Source: Tetragonia tetragonoides (Eukaryota > Streptophyta > Magnoliopsida > Caryophyllales > Aizoaceae). Taken from it: a stretch of DNA of 64,000 bases. Made by a program: the position numbers and the translations under genes. A model generated the notes under the pieces. That model saw nothing but the letters and a program-made list of their open reading frames with translations. It was not told the origin of the DNA and made no database searches. Positions 33,559 to 55,531 of the stretch are shown here, piece after piece; position 1 is the stretch's first letter, and each line of letters starts with the position of its first letter. The stretch spans positions 11,100,001-11,164,000 of the forward strand of contig CM076141.1 of the NCBI GenBank assembly GCA_038025085.1, written 5' to 3'.

Positions 33559-34906
33559 TTAATCCTTCTTCCCTTTAGAAGTTTTCGTTGAAGAGTTCTT
33601 TTTTGAAAGACCTTGGCTTGAGGACGACCTATGATCACTCCCTTGAGCTGGGGGCTTGCCTCTTTTCATTACATGATAGCCTCCCATTTGAGGCCCTTCC
33701 TTTCTTTTCTTGCTTCCTGTTTTTGAGTCATACTTAGGCTTTAGCTGGTCCCACTCCTCATGACAAAGGGCTCGTCTCGCTTCTCTGTCACCGCAGGAAA
33801 GCCAGTTCAGATAGGTCTCAGAAACTTGAGTAAGGGCAATCACCCGAGGTACAGTCCAGCGGTCCCAGCTACGCCAGTACTTTCCCTAATCCGTAGCAAA
33901 CTCAGTGGTCAAAGTTACGATAGTTGGTCTCGTAGTTTCCTGACGAGGAATAACCTGCTTCAACCCATATTGCCTCATGACCCTAGAGGGGAAGAAGAAA
34001 GTAGTCCTGTACAAGCCCAGTATGGTAGTATGAGGAACCAAATTGTCACAAGCCACTAAGGAGGTCAAGTTCCACCAAGACACATGCCAGCGGATAACAG
34101 GTTCCGCATGGAAAACGGCATCCCATTCAGCAAGGGACTTTTCAGAATATAGCCTTTTCCTAACCAAGAAGCTAGCAGCGGTATAGGTTTTCTTTGACCA
34201 AGCCCGAGGAACACAAGCTATCATATTATCTGGTGATTCCGTTAGCCTCAGATGCTCACATAACCAAATTTGAAGCAGTAGGGGGCTGCCAGAAAAAGCT
34301 TCGTGAGGAGAGATTTTCAGCCTGTCGAGCCTAATAATAGTTTCCCCTACAACCGGATGGAAAGGAGAATGCCCTTCAACCATTTGATTAACCACTCGCA
34401 ACAATGAGGCTCTGCCCAAGTTAGGAGATTCTTCATTAGCAAACAATAGGCCGTTTAACAGGCAAAGTACAAAAGCCTGACGGCGACAACGCTTGAATAT
34501 TGCGTTCTTGTCAGAAGAAATAGCAAATTTTTCGCAGAGTTGAACCAAGTCCACATCGACACCAAGAACTATGCTTTTGGCTTCTACAGATGACAAACCC
34601 AAGAATTTCTTGTACTGATCCCTAAAACCATCTCTCACATAAGGCATAGCTAGGGGAAGAACATCAGGCATATTAGTGATCACAGCAAATTCTTCAACTA
34701 AAGGACATAATTCAGAGTTACCAAAACGGAAAACATGCAGGTCAGAGTCCCAATAATTCAGAGCAGGATCGAAGAAGGGGCCACAATATTTTTGTTGGTC
34801 TTAAGGTCAGCAAGGTAGAGACATGGAACGGAGCTAGTTCAAGTTTATCTTCTACGGTCAGATTTTTCCACCAGGCATCAAACAGGTTTTCAAAGGATTT
34901 CACCAT
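33559..34906 (-). pseudogene. Antisense PMD-like ORF (aORF) of the Tat-like element
   Basis: ATG at 34906 (MVKSFENLFDAWWKNLTVED) starts a frame of about 448 codons. A 1-nt frameshift near 34800 precedes DPALNYWDSDLHVFRFG and LCPLVEEFAVITNMPD, which fits the WDP..RCFRFG..PTLEEY signature of plant-mobile-domain/aminotransferase-like proteins. Later segments include FKRCRRQAFVLCLLNGLLF, then LLLQIWLCEHL. A TAG at 33886-33888 interrupts the same frame, which continues to 33559 with a Lys/Ser-rich, probably nuclear-type tail (GSKKRKEGPQ..KTSKGKKD). It lies opposite in strand to integrase and downstream of it, as in Tat-lineage elements with antisense ORFs. Its role in those elements is not established as far as I know. 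Confidence 0.75.
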
Positions 34907-34976
34907 GATAGAAAATTTGGGAAATTTGGGAGAGATAAGGTCTTAAAAGTGATACAACATCAAGTATCCCGTAAAT

Positions 34977-35102
34977 CCTATTTATAGGCAAAAACGCGGG
35001 CCAAAGAAGACAGAAATCCACAAAAAGCCCAAACCAGAGCCGTCAGCGGCCCCGGTCAGTGCCGCTAGCGGCCCAAGCCTGCAGCCCAGCGCCGCTAGCG
35101 GC
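34977..35102 (-). promoter_or_regulatory. Promoter of the antisense ORF: TATA box and GCCGCTAGCGGC palindromes
   Basis: On the minus strand CCTATAAATAGG (34988-34977) lies about 70 nt before the antisense ATG. Upstream are two perfect 12-bp palindromes GCCGCTAGCGGC (35061-35072, 35091-35102) and a degenerate third. The minus-strand LTR at 36627-37889 has CCTATAAATAC (37428-37418) with the same palindrome at 37513-37524 upstream of it. Confidence 0.6.
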
Positions 35103-35488
35103 CCTGACCCTAGCCCGGTCCGAATTTTCCTCTCGCTCCAGCTCGCCCCATTGATCTGGTCTGCCCGATTTAAGCCCAATTTTGATACCGCGTTGAATTA
35201 CAAAGCCCGAGACTCTCTTAGTTTTATCTTTTTCAATTTTTTCTTTTTTATTATTTTTCTTTTTTTTAGGGGGTATAATATGTGTAATTTTTGTTTTTTC
35301 TTGCAATTTTTACCCTTTTTTCTTTATTTTATTCCCCAAATTATGGCTTTTCCTACTGCATAACGCATTGCATACTTAGAGATCAGACGGGCATAATCGA
35401 GTCATCATATCATATCATATATATCATAAAAATGCATAAAAATAGGAGTTCGAAATCTCAAGATCAATGTCTACAAGGATATCCAACA
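35103..35488. other. Spacer between the two antisense genes
   Basis: T-rich run near 35220-35340 and an ATCAT repeat near 35404-35424. No gene seen. Confidence 0.35.
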
Positions 35489-36626
35489 TCACTCAGCCAG
35501 AGTCGTCATCACCGTTGCTGTCAGCCTCATCATCAACGGACAGCCCCTGACCGTAGTTCCCAGTCGAATAGTAAAGAGAAGAGCGATAAATGGGCCTGCT
35601 GTTTTCGGGCCTCGTGTCCTGCCCATCATATGCTGGTGCACGCATAGGGGTACCTGCCGGAAACACCGCGGCAAAGGAACTCTCTGTGGCCTGACTGGCG
35701 AAATCCATAGCCATATCCTGATGCGAAGGCCCAGTATGAGGAACATCCCATCCAGGGGCATTCGCCTAACCTCCAACCGTGGGGGTAACAATGGGCCTGC
35801 TATCAAGAGAAGGCTGGAAACCCAAAGGGGAGAATATCTCCGGAATGTACGGCACAGAAGGTCCGAGCGCCTCATCAACAGGAGGCCTGGTCACAACTAC
35901 AGGAGGTGAACGAGCAACAGACGGCCTGCTCGCCGAAGAGGCCCTCGCGGCAGAGGAATGTCGAGGCCCCACCGAAGACGAAGACTGGGACATCTGCAGA
36001 CAATCAAAGTTGAGATGTTAAGTTAAGCACTTCACTTAGCTAAACAAAGGATAAAAGTCTACTTATCCTCAACGGTCCGAGACCGAGAACTCTTCCCCTT
36101 GCCCATTACTCGACCATAACCTTTCTTCAGCAGGTGGATGAGCTTGAAGATCTGAGAGGTCTACTCCCGGTTCAACTACAAAAAGAGAGCCACAAGATAG
36201 AGTCAGCACTCAAAAGCAAACACAAACACAAGAAGGGATAAAAAGGAGCTCACCCCCGTACAACCATCAGGCAAGGGCAAGCCCTCCACAGCCTCTCCGT
36301 CAGCCGTATGAAGTGGGAACTCCTCTACTATGCGTCCCCCACTCTCTCCAATGTACCTCACCCCATTGGTCGGCAAGGTCACGCTTGGGGGCTGACCCCG
36401 AGGAACTCTAGAATGAGACCTCCTAGGACCCTGAGGAGCTAGACGATCCGCTTGCAAGACACAAGAAGTCAGTATATCACACAAACAGCTAAAAAGATGC
36501 AGATAAGTTTCTTACCTCAGAAGTAAGGTCCGGCATCAAGCGGTCCAAGCACTAGGCCAGGTACACGGCCGTGCGGTCCAAGCCAACAACCTCTGGCATA
36601 AGAAACTCCGTGGCCTCCATACCACG
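35489..36626 (-). pseudogene. Second antisense spliced gene fragment, probable C-terminal part of a PMD-like gene
   Basis: Four exon-like blocks on the minus strand: 36626-36516 (MEATEFLMPEVVGLDRTAVY, one in-frame TAG, ending GAG|GTAAG); about 36450-36255 (SVTLPTNGVRYIGESGGRIV, ending before GTGAGC); about 36175-36065 (SQIFKLIHLLKKGYGRV, with a TAG, ending before GTAGAC); and 35996-35489 after TCTGCAG (MSQSSSSVGPRHSSAARASS, Pro/Ser-rich tail with a stop near 35768). The KLIHLLK-type block before a low-complexity tail is what I expect late in PMD-type transposon proteins. Upstream exons are cut off by the LTR starting at 36627. Exon phases were not all checked. Confidence 0.45.
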
Positions 36627-37889
36627 TGTAAGGACCCGGGATTTTCGTCCAATCCTTTTTACATAAATGTATTGGTTTCCACGGAGTGCGTCCTTATAGA
36701 AAATTTGTAAGTTGGGGGTTTAGATAAGTTCAAGGTACCATCGAGTTCGAAAGGTTTTGTAAAGACTTGAATTAAATAAAAACCATGAAAGAGGTCACAA
36801 ATCTGCTATCGGCATTTTATCGAAGGGACAAATCGAACGGACAACCCAATAGCGCGAAAAGTGAACTGATCATGGTTTTAGAAAGACTCCCGCTCATAGA
36901 GAACATATGAGTACCCAAAAATAATAGGTTCGGCGGCGAAGGTACAAGGTGGGAAGGTGTTAGGCACCCAACTCGCCCGTTTATGACGGCCTCTATTAAC
37001 TCAAGTTTGCGTAATAATTAAGACATAACTCCCATGCAAGACCGGATTACAACCTAGACTTAGACTATTAATTGGTTCACCATAAGCACCACAACATTTA
37101 TTTAACCCTTGTTTAGACATGCATTTGATTGACAAGTTGAGCAACACAACGATTATACAGACAATATTTAGGAAGCAATAAAAACGTTATTCTAGCATGA
37201 TATCTACATTATGACTACTAGAAAATAAACAGTTAAGCAATTAATTTAATTTGAGCCCTCAGGAATTTGTACCTGAACTGTAGGCTATATTTGACAAAAA
37301 TAGTAAAGGACAAGATCTCAAATTTTAGAAGAAAGAGGGAGAAGCTCAGAGCCAATACTACTGAGAATAGAGGGTGTCAATTGTAGACTGTGTGTTTTGA
37401 ACTTAGGGTGGAGGGTCGTATTTATAGGCGCAGGAAGTAGGGTTGGATGGATGAAAAGGAGCCGAAAATTGGATTTGGTCCGAAAAAAGTGTCGGCCAGA
37501 AGCAAGGTCAGCGCCGCTAGCGGCCCTAGGAATATGATCAGGGCCGTTGACGGCTGTCAGCAGCCAGCTGAATGTCGTCATAATGACGACATCCAGTCCT
37601 TTTTTATTTTCCGGAGGAATTTAAATATTCCTAAAAATGTGAAAAGAGTGTTTTAACCTTGAACGGTAAAAGACCGTTTTACCCCTAAATTGCAACTTGG
37701 CGACCGGGAGTCGGAAAGAGGCGTGAGACGGGGCTTTTGAATGAAATGGAATGAAGGAGTGTTTGGAGGAAAAACCTGAGACCTTATCTTAACTACTAAA
37801 GCAAAAAATAGCAGTTCAAGTTTATAAATTACTCCTTTCATCATCGGGCTTTTGCGGAGAAATCTGAAGACGCTTTTTTGGCGTCTACA
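36627..37889 (-). mobile_element. Inverted LTR of a Tat-like element
   Basis: On the minus strand it begins TGTAGACGCCAAAAAAGCGT at 37889 and ends GGGTCCTTACA at 36627. It shares CCCGATGATGAAAGGA and GGCGAGTTGGGTGCCTAACA with the plus-strand LTR at 24946-26490, so it is a related but diverged LTR. It contains CCTATAAATAC (37428-37418) preceded by GCCGCTAGCGGC (37513-37524). The flanks (CCACG left, AATGC right) do not match as a target duplication, so I cannot call it a solo LTR, and no PBS or PPT was found beside it. Confidence 0.65.
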
Positions 37890-37908
37890 AATGCTAGGTG
37901 AGAACTCA

Positions 37909-40751
<2,843 letters not shown>

Positions 40752-40753
40752 CC

Positions 40754-42442
40754 ACACCAGGCTATGGGAAATATCTGATCATTAGGATCTCTTCCAATAG
40801 CTGCAAGGAGCATGCCACCAAGAAAAGTCTTGATGAAGCACCCATCTAGGCATATCACTTTTCTGCATCCATTTTTGAACCCTAAACTTAATCCATCAAA
40901 ACTGACAAATAACCTTTGGAAAACAGGTAGATCATTGTTTTTTGGGTCAGTGTATAGATGGAAAGTAGAATGGGGATTTGCTTCTCTTAAAGCTTCCAGA
41001 AAACTGCCAATTTTCCTGTAATGCTCCTTCATGCTACCATGTAGTTTCTTATGTGCCTCACTCTTGATCTTATATGCCAAACTTCTTTTGATCAGAACCC
41101 TAAAAGTTTTCTTCACAGCAACTTCAATTTCCTTTGCAGGACAGTGGGTTCTGGCTTTAAATACTTCAAGAAACTCAGTTGCAATGCTTTAGATGTCAAC
41201 TGTCTATTTTTGTTCATATCTCTACAACAAGTATGAAGATCATTCACAGTCTTTGTTACAAAATAGTCTCTCTTTGATTCCCAACTCCCATACACCTTAA
41301 AAGGACAACCATCAACACATACCACACCAAGCCTTTCACCCCTCTCCTTGTCACTCACCTTGTAGGTCAAGTTCTTACCTTGAGCAACTGCATATTTGGT
41401 CACTGCAAATCTGAAACTGTCCCTTGTTGGAAACCTCATGCCAGCCATCCATTTGAGCTTGCTAAAGTTAGTCTGCTCATTCACAGTTGGTGGCTTGTTC
41501 TTCCTTTGCTTCCCTAATGAATATTCTTCTCCACTCTCTACAGGGCTTTCAATATCACCATCACTATCTTCATATTCAGAAATATAACCAGATTCTTTTG
41601 GTAGGTCATCTAACTTTGGTACTTGGTGCTCTTGTGCTCTACTTGGAGATTTCAGCTTCTTAGGAATTGTTCTGCTGGAGCTTGGCTTCTTGGTCAAATC
41701 ATCTGAAGATTCCCTCACAGAACCTTTAGATCTGAGCTTTTTAAGTTTTTGTAAAAGATCATTCAGTTCCACTTTTTTTTGTGGTTCCACTCCTTCACTT
41801 CATCCTTTGTTGAGTGGTATTCATCATCAGTAGTATCAATATCGGAAGCAGACTACACCTCAAACAGTGGTTGTTCAGGCTCTTCATTTACATTAGATTC
41901 ACTTTCCTCCATAATAGTCTTCCCTTTCTCATGTTTCCTGGATCCAAGTTTTTTTTTTCTTTTCCCACCTTCATGGTCTGAGTCTTCATCCTCTAAAGAT
42001 TCATATTCTGAGATCTTAGAACTACTGTTTGAGGTGGGGATACAGGGACTGGTATTGGGGTTGTGAGCTCTATGGAGGTTTGTTTAGTAGATTTTGGTAG
42101 GATAGACATGTTTATGAGTTGTTGAATGGGGCTACTCTCATTCACTGCAAACAATTCCACTATACCATGCACTTCACCAAGATCACGAATTTCATTTATC
42201 TTTGTATCCGCCCAAATTTTGTGTAACCCATCATCCATTGACTTATCAGGTTCTAAGTAATACAATTGCACAACATTAGATTGTATCTCAATCTTCTTAG
42301 GTAAACCATCTTTCAACCACCAAACGTCTATAGTATCAGTATCAATGTTTGTGGTAACTTTGGTTAATCCACCCACGTAAACAATTTTAGGTGTAGTCTT
42401 CAAAATCTCATCATAATGATACTTCAATTGAATATCACCCAT
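40754..42442 (-). pseudogene. MULE (MuDR-type) transposase, N-terminal two thirds, broken
   Basis: ATG at 42442 (MGDIQLKYHYDEILKTTPKI) opens the N-terminal region with VGGLTKVTTNIDTDTIDVWW. An acidic linker with frameshifts and stops follows (about 41800-42010). The MuDR DNA-binding region comes next: MRFPTRDSFRFAVTKYAVAQ, CPFKVYGSWESKRDYFVTK, DLHTCCRDMNKNRQLTSKAL. After another frameshift near 41190 the transposase core starts: VFQRLFVSFDGLSLGFKNGC, KVICLDGCFIKTFLGGMLL with the first catalytic Asp in LDGCF, then AIGRDPNDQIFPIAW. Coding stops at about 40754, where retroelement DNA begins; the rest of the core and the SWIM zinc finger are gone. Confidence 0.88.
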
Positions 42443-44180
42443 TGCTGAAATGGAAAGGCATGCAAAATAAACATACAATATAATACGATACAAGCAAAAC
42501 AATAAATTATTGCTGCCATTTTTTATAAGTATGTAAAAAAAAACTCTAAAAACTTACAATACCACACAATACAATACAAACAAAACAATGAACAATTGCT
42601 ACCATGTTTTGAAAATCTGTAAATAAACCCTAAAAATATACAATACAGTACAAACTAAACAATAAACAATTGCTAACATTTTTTTGAAAATCTGGAAATA
42701 AATCCTAATTATGCCATTAAAGTAAGGAATTCCTTAAAGTAATTGAATGGAGGCAAGGAAAAGTGGAGACTGTGATTTAATGCTAATCAAAGCCCATGAA
42801 TAATCTATGCTACGAACCAAGTGCAGTTAATGCACCATCTACACATATGTGACTCCATATACAAATTGATGAAGAGCCTGGTTGACATGTCCAGATTTGA
42901 AGCCATGATCATATGTCCTACCTAGCCAACTCATCTCTTAATAACCTCTTAATAACCAGTGGCAATTTTTCTAGTACTTAATTTTATTTGTTGATCTGTG
43001 TCAATGTGAGCTTGCAATATTGCGAGCAAGTATTTCATCATTAAACCCTAAACTAATTGTATAAAGGTAAAACAAAAACTAAACTATAAACCCTAATTAA
43101 TTAAGCATAAGATTAGTTGAAATTATGCACTACACTAATTAATTAAGCCTAAAACAACCACTTTCTTCAATTCAAACATCACAAAACATCATTCACAGTT
43201 AAATTGCCCAACTTTTACCCCACATATTAATATCAATAAGGTTTGAAGTCATCACTTGCCTTTTACAGCGTCTTCTTTTAGCAAAAGTGATGGTGATCAA
43301 GTTTCTCAATTGCCCTTCACTTGTCTGATGACTTCAACTTTAACCCAAGAGCAAGTGATGTTCAGCATAAAGGAAAGAGAAACTTAGAGAAAGAGAACGT
43401 AAAAGACAAAAGTAAAACAATGTTTAAGAATTGAATTGGTTTTGTTCTAGGTAAAGGAGAGAGAAGTTTAAACGAAGTAGAAAGAAAAAAGAACAAGAAG
43501 TCTAACAATCAGTATGTGCTAAACGGCTAAAGTCGTTCTTGAAAAAAAAATATATACTAACGTCGTTAAACGGCGTTTATCATCTGTTTAGTGTTGTGAC
43601 AAAAGTAACCACCTGGAATTATTGTTGTATAGATTGCAATTGGGATTATTATTGTGGGACGGCTGAAACTTGGGATTATTGGCGTCAAATTTTGCTTGAA
43701 AATATTAGAATCTTAATCAAGGAAAGCGAAGGTATTGCCGTGATTAACGTTGTTACATGAGAAGACCCCACCACGCACATACATCATACATGCATGCATA
43801 GATATACCAATTAGAAGATCACTATTGATCAAAGCAGTTCATTTTTTATTTTGGTAAAAAAAAAATGGCAATTTAAACTTGTCCACAAAAGGCTAAACAC
43901 AGATCTTATGTTTATTTGATGTTAAGTACTAACGAACTTTTCGATGACAAGTGTTAATGAGGTCCTATCGTCTTAGTTTAGTGGTTAATTGAGGTTATGT
44001 TACGTAATCTGATTGATCTTTTTGCCTCTCATTGATAATTCAAAAATAAATAAAGAATGATGCTAGCTGCCGTCTCACCCCCACAAGTTGACATGTGTAA
44101 AATACATTTAAAAACTGTCATTTTTAATAACAAATTCACTTTCGGTCTTTCTCTTTTTCTCTCTCTTTTTGGGATTCACA
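42443..44180. other. Upstream flank of the MULE transposase, no gene seen
   Basis: AT-rich. I looked for the terminal inverted repeat of the MULE and could not identify it. A CAGTATGTGCTAAACGGCTA-type stretch near 43510-43580 is locally GC-richer but without an ORF. Confidence 0.35.
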
Positions 44181-44395
44181 CTTCCCATCTTAGTATTTTC
44201 TTTCGAGATTTTAGGGTTCATCCTTCCCATCTTAGGGTTTTCTTTTTTGTTTTGGGGGGTTTTGGGGTTCACCCTTCCAATCTTAGGGTTTTATTTTTGG
44301 GTTTTGGAGAGTTTTGGGGTTCACCCTTCCCATCTTAAAGTTTTATTTTTGGATTTTTGAGTTCACCCTTCCCATCTTAGGGTTTTATTTTCTAC
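44181..44395. repeat. Imperfect minisatellite with TTAGGGTTTT motifs
   Basis: About five units of GGGTTCACCCTTCCCATCTT-AGGGTTTT-ATTTTTGGGTTT, each about 40-55 bp. The recurrent CTTAGGGTTTT core contains a plant-telomere-like TTAGGGTTT string by coincidence or origin. Confidence 0.8.
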
Positions 44396-44657
44396 AATTT
44401 CGATCCGATGGTGAAGCCGGCGGAATTAATGGTGGTGTCATCGAAAAAAATAATTGATTAAATTTTACTTAAATAAACGTGGCTAAGGAGGAGATCAGAG
44501 AGAGTGAGTTTATTACACATGTCACCTTGTGAGGGTGAGGCCGCAATTCGTAGCCTCATGGTGAGGCTGCAATTTGCAGCCTCATAGTGAGGCTGTAGCT
44601 AGCAGCCCTCATAAATAAATCAGCCATGACATATTCAGCTAGAATATTCAATCCTAT
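44396..44657. other. Short gene-free stretch with three small palindromes
   Basis: From about 44530 to 44606, three units of the form GTGAGGCYGCAATTYGYAGCCTCAT lie head to tail. Each is itself a palindrome (GAGGCTGCAA/TTGCAGCCTC). Confidence 0.6.
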
Positions 44658-44658
44658 A

Positions 44659-48515
<3,857 letters not shown>

Positions 48516-48581
48516 GGCCCCTACGTGGTGTCCCACGTGTCGTGGCCAAACGAAATAGACTCACTTTTATATATATATATA

Positions 48582-50450
<1,869 letters not shown>

Positions 50451-50544
50451 CTGTATTTGTGGATAATTGGATATTATGTGGTGCAAGGGGGTTTTATAGA
50501 ATTAGAAAGAAAGGTGGATTTCTAATTCAATTTATCATCATAAT

Positions 50545-50548
<4 letters not shown>

Positions 50549-50625
<77 letters not shown>
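50549..50625. repeat. (AT)n tract
   Basis: Pure TA repeat ending in TATAAAGGAGGC, the presumed start of the plus-strand Helitron. Confidence 0.97.
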
Positions 50626-50628
<3 letters not shown>

Positions 50629-52006
50629 GAGGCATATTTTAGGCGTAATGAGGTGTGCCACGTAGGCGAGAATTTTAGGAGCGCTCCATCTAAGCGAAGA
50701 TAAAGAAAAAAAAATTGGTGTAAAACGTTTAGGACTCTTTAGCATCCCTATGGTTTAGGATTCTTGAGTTGTGATAGACCTCTAGAGTTTTATAAGAGTT
50801 ATACTAGATCTCTGTCAAATATTTGATATCAAATATATCTTTTTCTACACGTCTTAAAAAATAATAATTTTTATACCATCATATTCGCATCGAAAAATTC
50901 TTTAGAACGAGATGCATATCTGATATGTATAAGAAACATGTAAGAGTGCATGTATATGTTGGTTCCTGTAAATAAGTAAAAATAATAATATTAATAATAA
51001 AATTAATGAATATTAATATACAGATATTTCAAGCAACCCGTGCAATGCTGGCAATTTCAGAGAGTTTTTTTTGCATGCCACATCAGCGATTCAATTAAAA
51101 TTTTAATTATTTTGTGATTTAATAAAATAAAAAATAGTTGAAAAACTAAAAGATAATCATCAAAAGTTTGGCCCGTACTTCACCATCATTAGTGTGAAGA
51201 ATTTGCATCAATGTTGAACACTTGCGAAAATAATAAGTCAGTTACCCAATTGATCATTTCTCTTTCGTTGCAACGAAAAAAAAAGACGGATGTTCCTCCA
51301 CATATAAATGTTCCCCCACTAAAAACTAACGTTTATGATAGAACTTATGTAAGAAATTAGTTACTAATATACCAGAAGATTGGAACAAATGGAACTCTAG
51401 AATGAATAGAATATGTTATGTGTATATATAGCTAAAATAAAAGATGAAGCAAGTACATTATTGACCTGCATGTGCACTCAACATCTCAAACTGTAATATG
51501 AGAAAGGTTATTTTTCGGGAGCAATAAGGCGTGCCACCTAAGCGATAATTTTAAGAGCGCGCCACCTAAGCGAGAATAATGACAAAAAATAATCGGTTTA
51601 AAATATTTAGGAGTCTTAGCATCCTTATTGGTGTAAAATTAGATATCGATAAACCACTAGAGTTTTATGAGGGTTATTAAAGATTTTCGTCATATATTCA
51701 AAATCATATATAACATTTTGTATAATTTTATTATGTTTTATTGGTAAAAGATAATTGTCAGTAGTTGGATTGTAATATGAGTCTTATTTATTTGGATTGT
51801 ATAATCACAACAACAACAACAACAAAAAAAAAACAAAAAAAAAACAAGAAGATTGAATCACGTTTGGAAGTTGGATTGTAATATAAGTCTTATTTGGATT
51901 GCATAATTACAAAGATAATATTAAAAGAAACCTAATTATTGACATTTTCAATATTAGTGGTAGTCTTTTTTAAGTAACCCGTGCATCGCACGGGCTTTAA
52001 AACTAG
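50626..52006 (+). mobile_element. Plus-strand Helitron, copy A
   Basis: Begins near AAAGGAGGCATATTTTAGGC after the AT tract and ends with a perfect 7-bp hairpin CCCGTGC-ATC-GCACGGG, CTTTAAAA and CTAG (52003-52006), followed by T. Two internal blocks share GTGCCAC.TAGGCGA and GCGCCACCTAAGCGA (about 50652 and 51530), so it may be composite. The exact 5' TC is obscured by the AT tract. No Rep/helicase. Confidence 0.72.
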
Positions 52007-52008
52007 TA

Positions 52009-52968
52009 TCTATATATTAGAGACATTTTCTAACAGCATTGGAGGCGTCTACCTAAGCAAGCCATTGTAATAAAATTTTAATATGAATATAAAATAGAAA
52101 TATATGTTTTGGTATAGAATATATATACTAAAGTTGTACTTTCCTAAATCGTCAAAGAGTACACTATTAATTAGAGGTTTTGGTATAGAATATATACTAA
52201 AGTTATACTTTCCTAAATCATTATAGAGTAGACTAATAGACTAATCTACAATGATTCTAGGTCCAATCTTTGATAGAAAACTTTACCATTATCACGTATA
52301 ATTTTATAACTGTACGTAATATACTGATCCCCCATGTTATTTTAGGGCTCCAATTTATGTTCCCTTCAACTTTATAATTGTTAATGTACTCCCTTCGGAC
52401 CATAAATAAATTTACATTGGACTTTTTGCGTTCTTGAAGGCAATACTTTGACCGCATATAACTTTGAAAAAACAAGCAAGCATTAAAATATGTTTTGCTA
52501 TTCTAAGGTTTACGTATAAAAAAAATTATTTTTTGAAAAGTAGTTATGTATACATTAGACATTTAAACTGATTTTACCATAAAAGAAGGATCATATCTTT
52601 GGAAGGTTAGTTGTACACTTATATCAACATAAGAGCATTGACGTACCAAAATCAAGCATAGAAAGACTTTGAAACTATTAACTCTTGGATCATGTAACAT
52701 ATGGGATGAGTTAATTAATAGTTAATTGAAATTGATGATAAGAGTTTAAATTAGGTAAGATGCCCTATAAAGTCATAGTAATCTTTTTATACGGCATTCA
52801 TGATATTAAATGGATTATATAAATATTTATCCATATATTACTAATATTTTTTCATAAGTGACAATTACACTCGGATTTTTCGATGAGATTAATAATCATG
52901 TTATATTAATTTTATTATACAATCACAGTCCATGCAACGCACGGACATACTCACATGCATCCACCTAG
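52009..52968 (+). mobile_element. Second plus-strand Helitron, copy A
   Basis: Starts TCTATATATTAGAGACATTT directly after the previous element plus one A. It ends CACCTAG before T, with a GTCCATGC..GCACGGAC hairpin about 20 nt upstream. The A|TC..CTAG|T boundaries follow the Helitron insertion rule. Non-autonomous. Confidence 0.72.
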
Positions 52969-53436
52969 TATGTATATATATATATACCATGACTTTACTC
53001 TTATTTTTTGGGTTCACAACCAAGGTATATTCCACCATCGACTATCATGATTATTTTCCCGCGTAGGTTTATAGGCACCTCAAACAGTGGGACAACTGAT
53101 CGAGAAATTTAGAATTGTTCCGTACCCAATAATGTAAAATTCAAACCGATTTCGATTTTGATTAAGGATAGATAAATCCCTAGCTAACACTCAATACACC
53201 TCCTTGGTTTACCAGGACCAGGATCGACTTTACTAACTAAACTCTATATCCCCTCACAACATTATAGGGGCCGGGCATATTTAAATTTGCATGAAAGAAG
53301 ATAAGGAGACTATGTATATTCTAATTGTGCATCCCCTCACAACGTTATAGGGACACATATCAAAATGGAGTGATCGATTAATGAAATATTGTCCTAGCGT
53401 AGTATAATAATGTTTGATTCCTCCATGCCTGGCCTT
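52969..53436. other. End of copy A, no gene seen
   Basis: Contains a short duplicated phrase CCCCTCACAAC.TTATAGGG (near 53251 and 53332). No ORF of note. Confidence 0.4.
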
Positions 53437-53484
53437 GGCCCCTGCGTGGCGTCCCACGTGTCGTGGCCACACAAAATAGACTCA

Positions 53485-55517
<2,033 letters not shown>

Positions 55518-55531
55518 TTATATTTATATAT

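Noticed and set aside
36627..37889. Solo LTR
   Set aside because: Flanking 5-mers differ and neither a PBS nor a PPT is adjacent, so the state of this LTR cannot be decided from the window.
44530..44606. CRISPR-like repeats
   Set aside because: Units are adjacent palindromes without unique spacers, and the DNA is from a plant nuclear genome.
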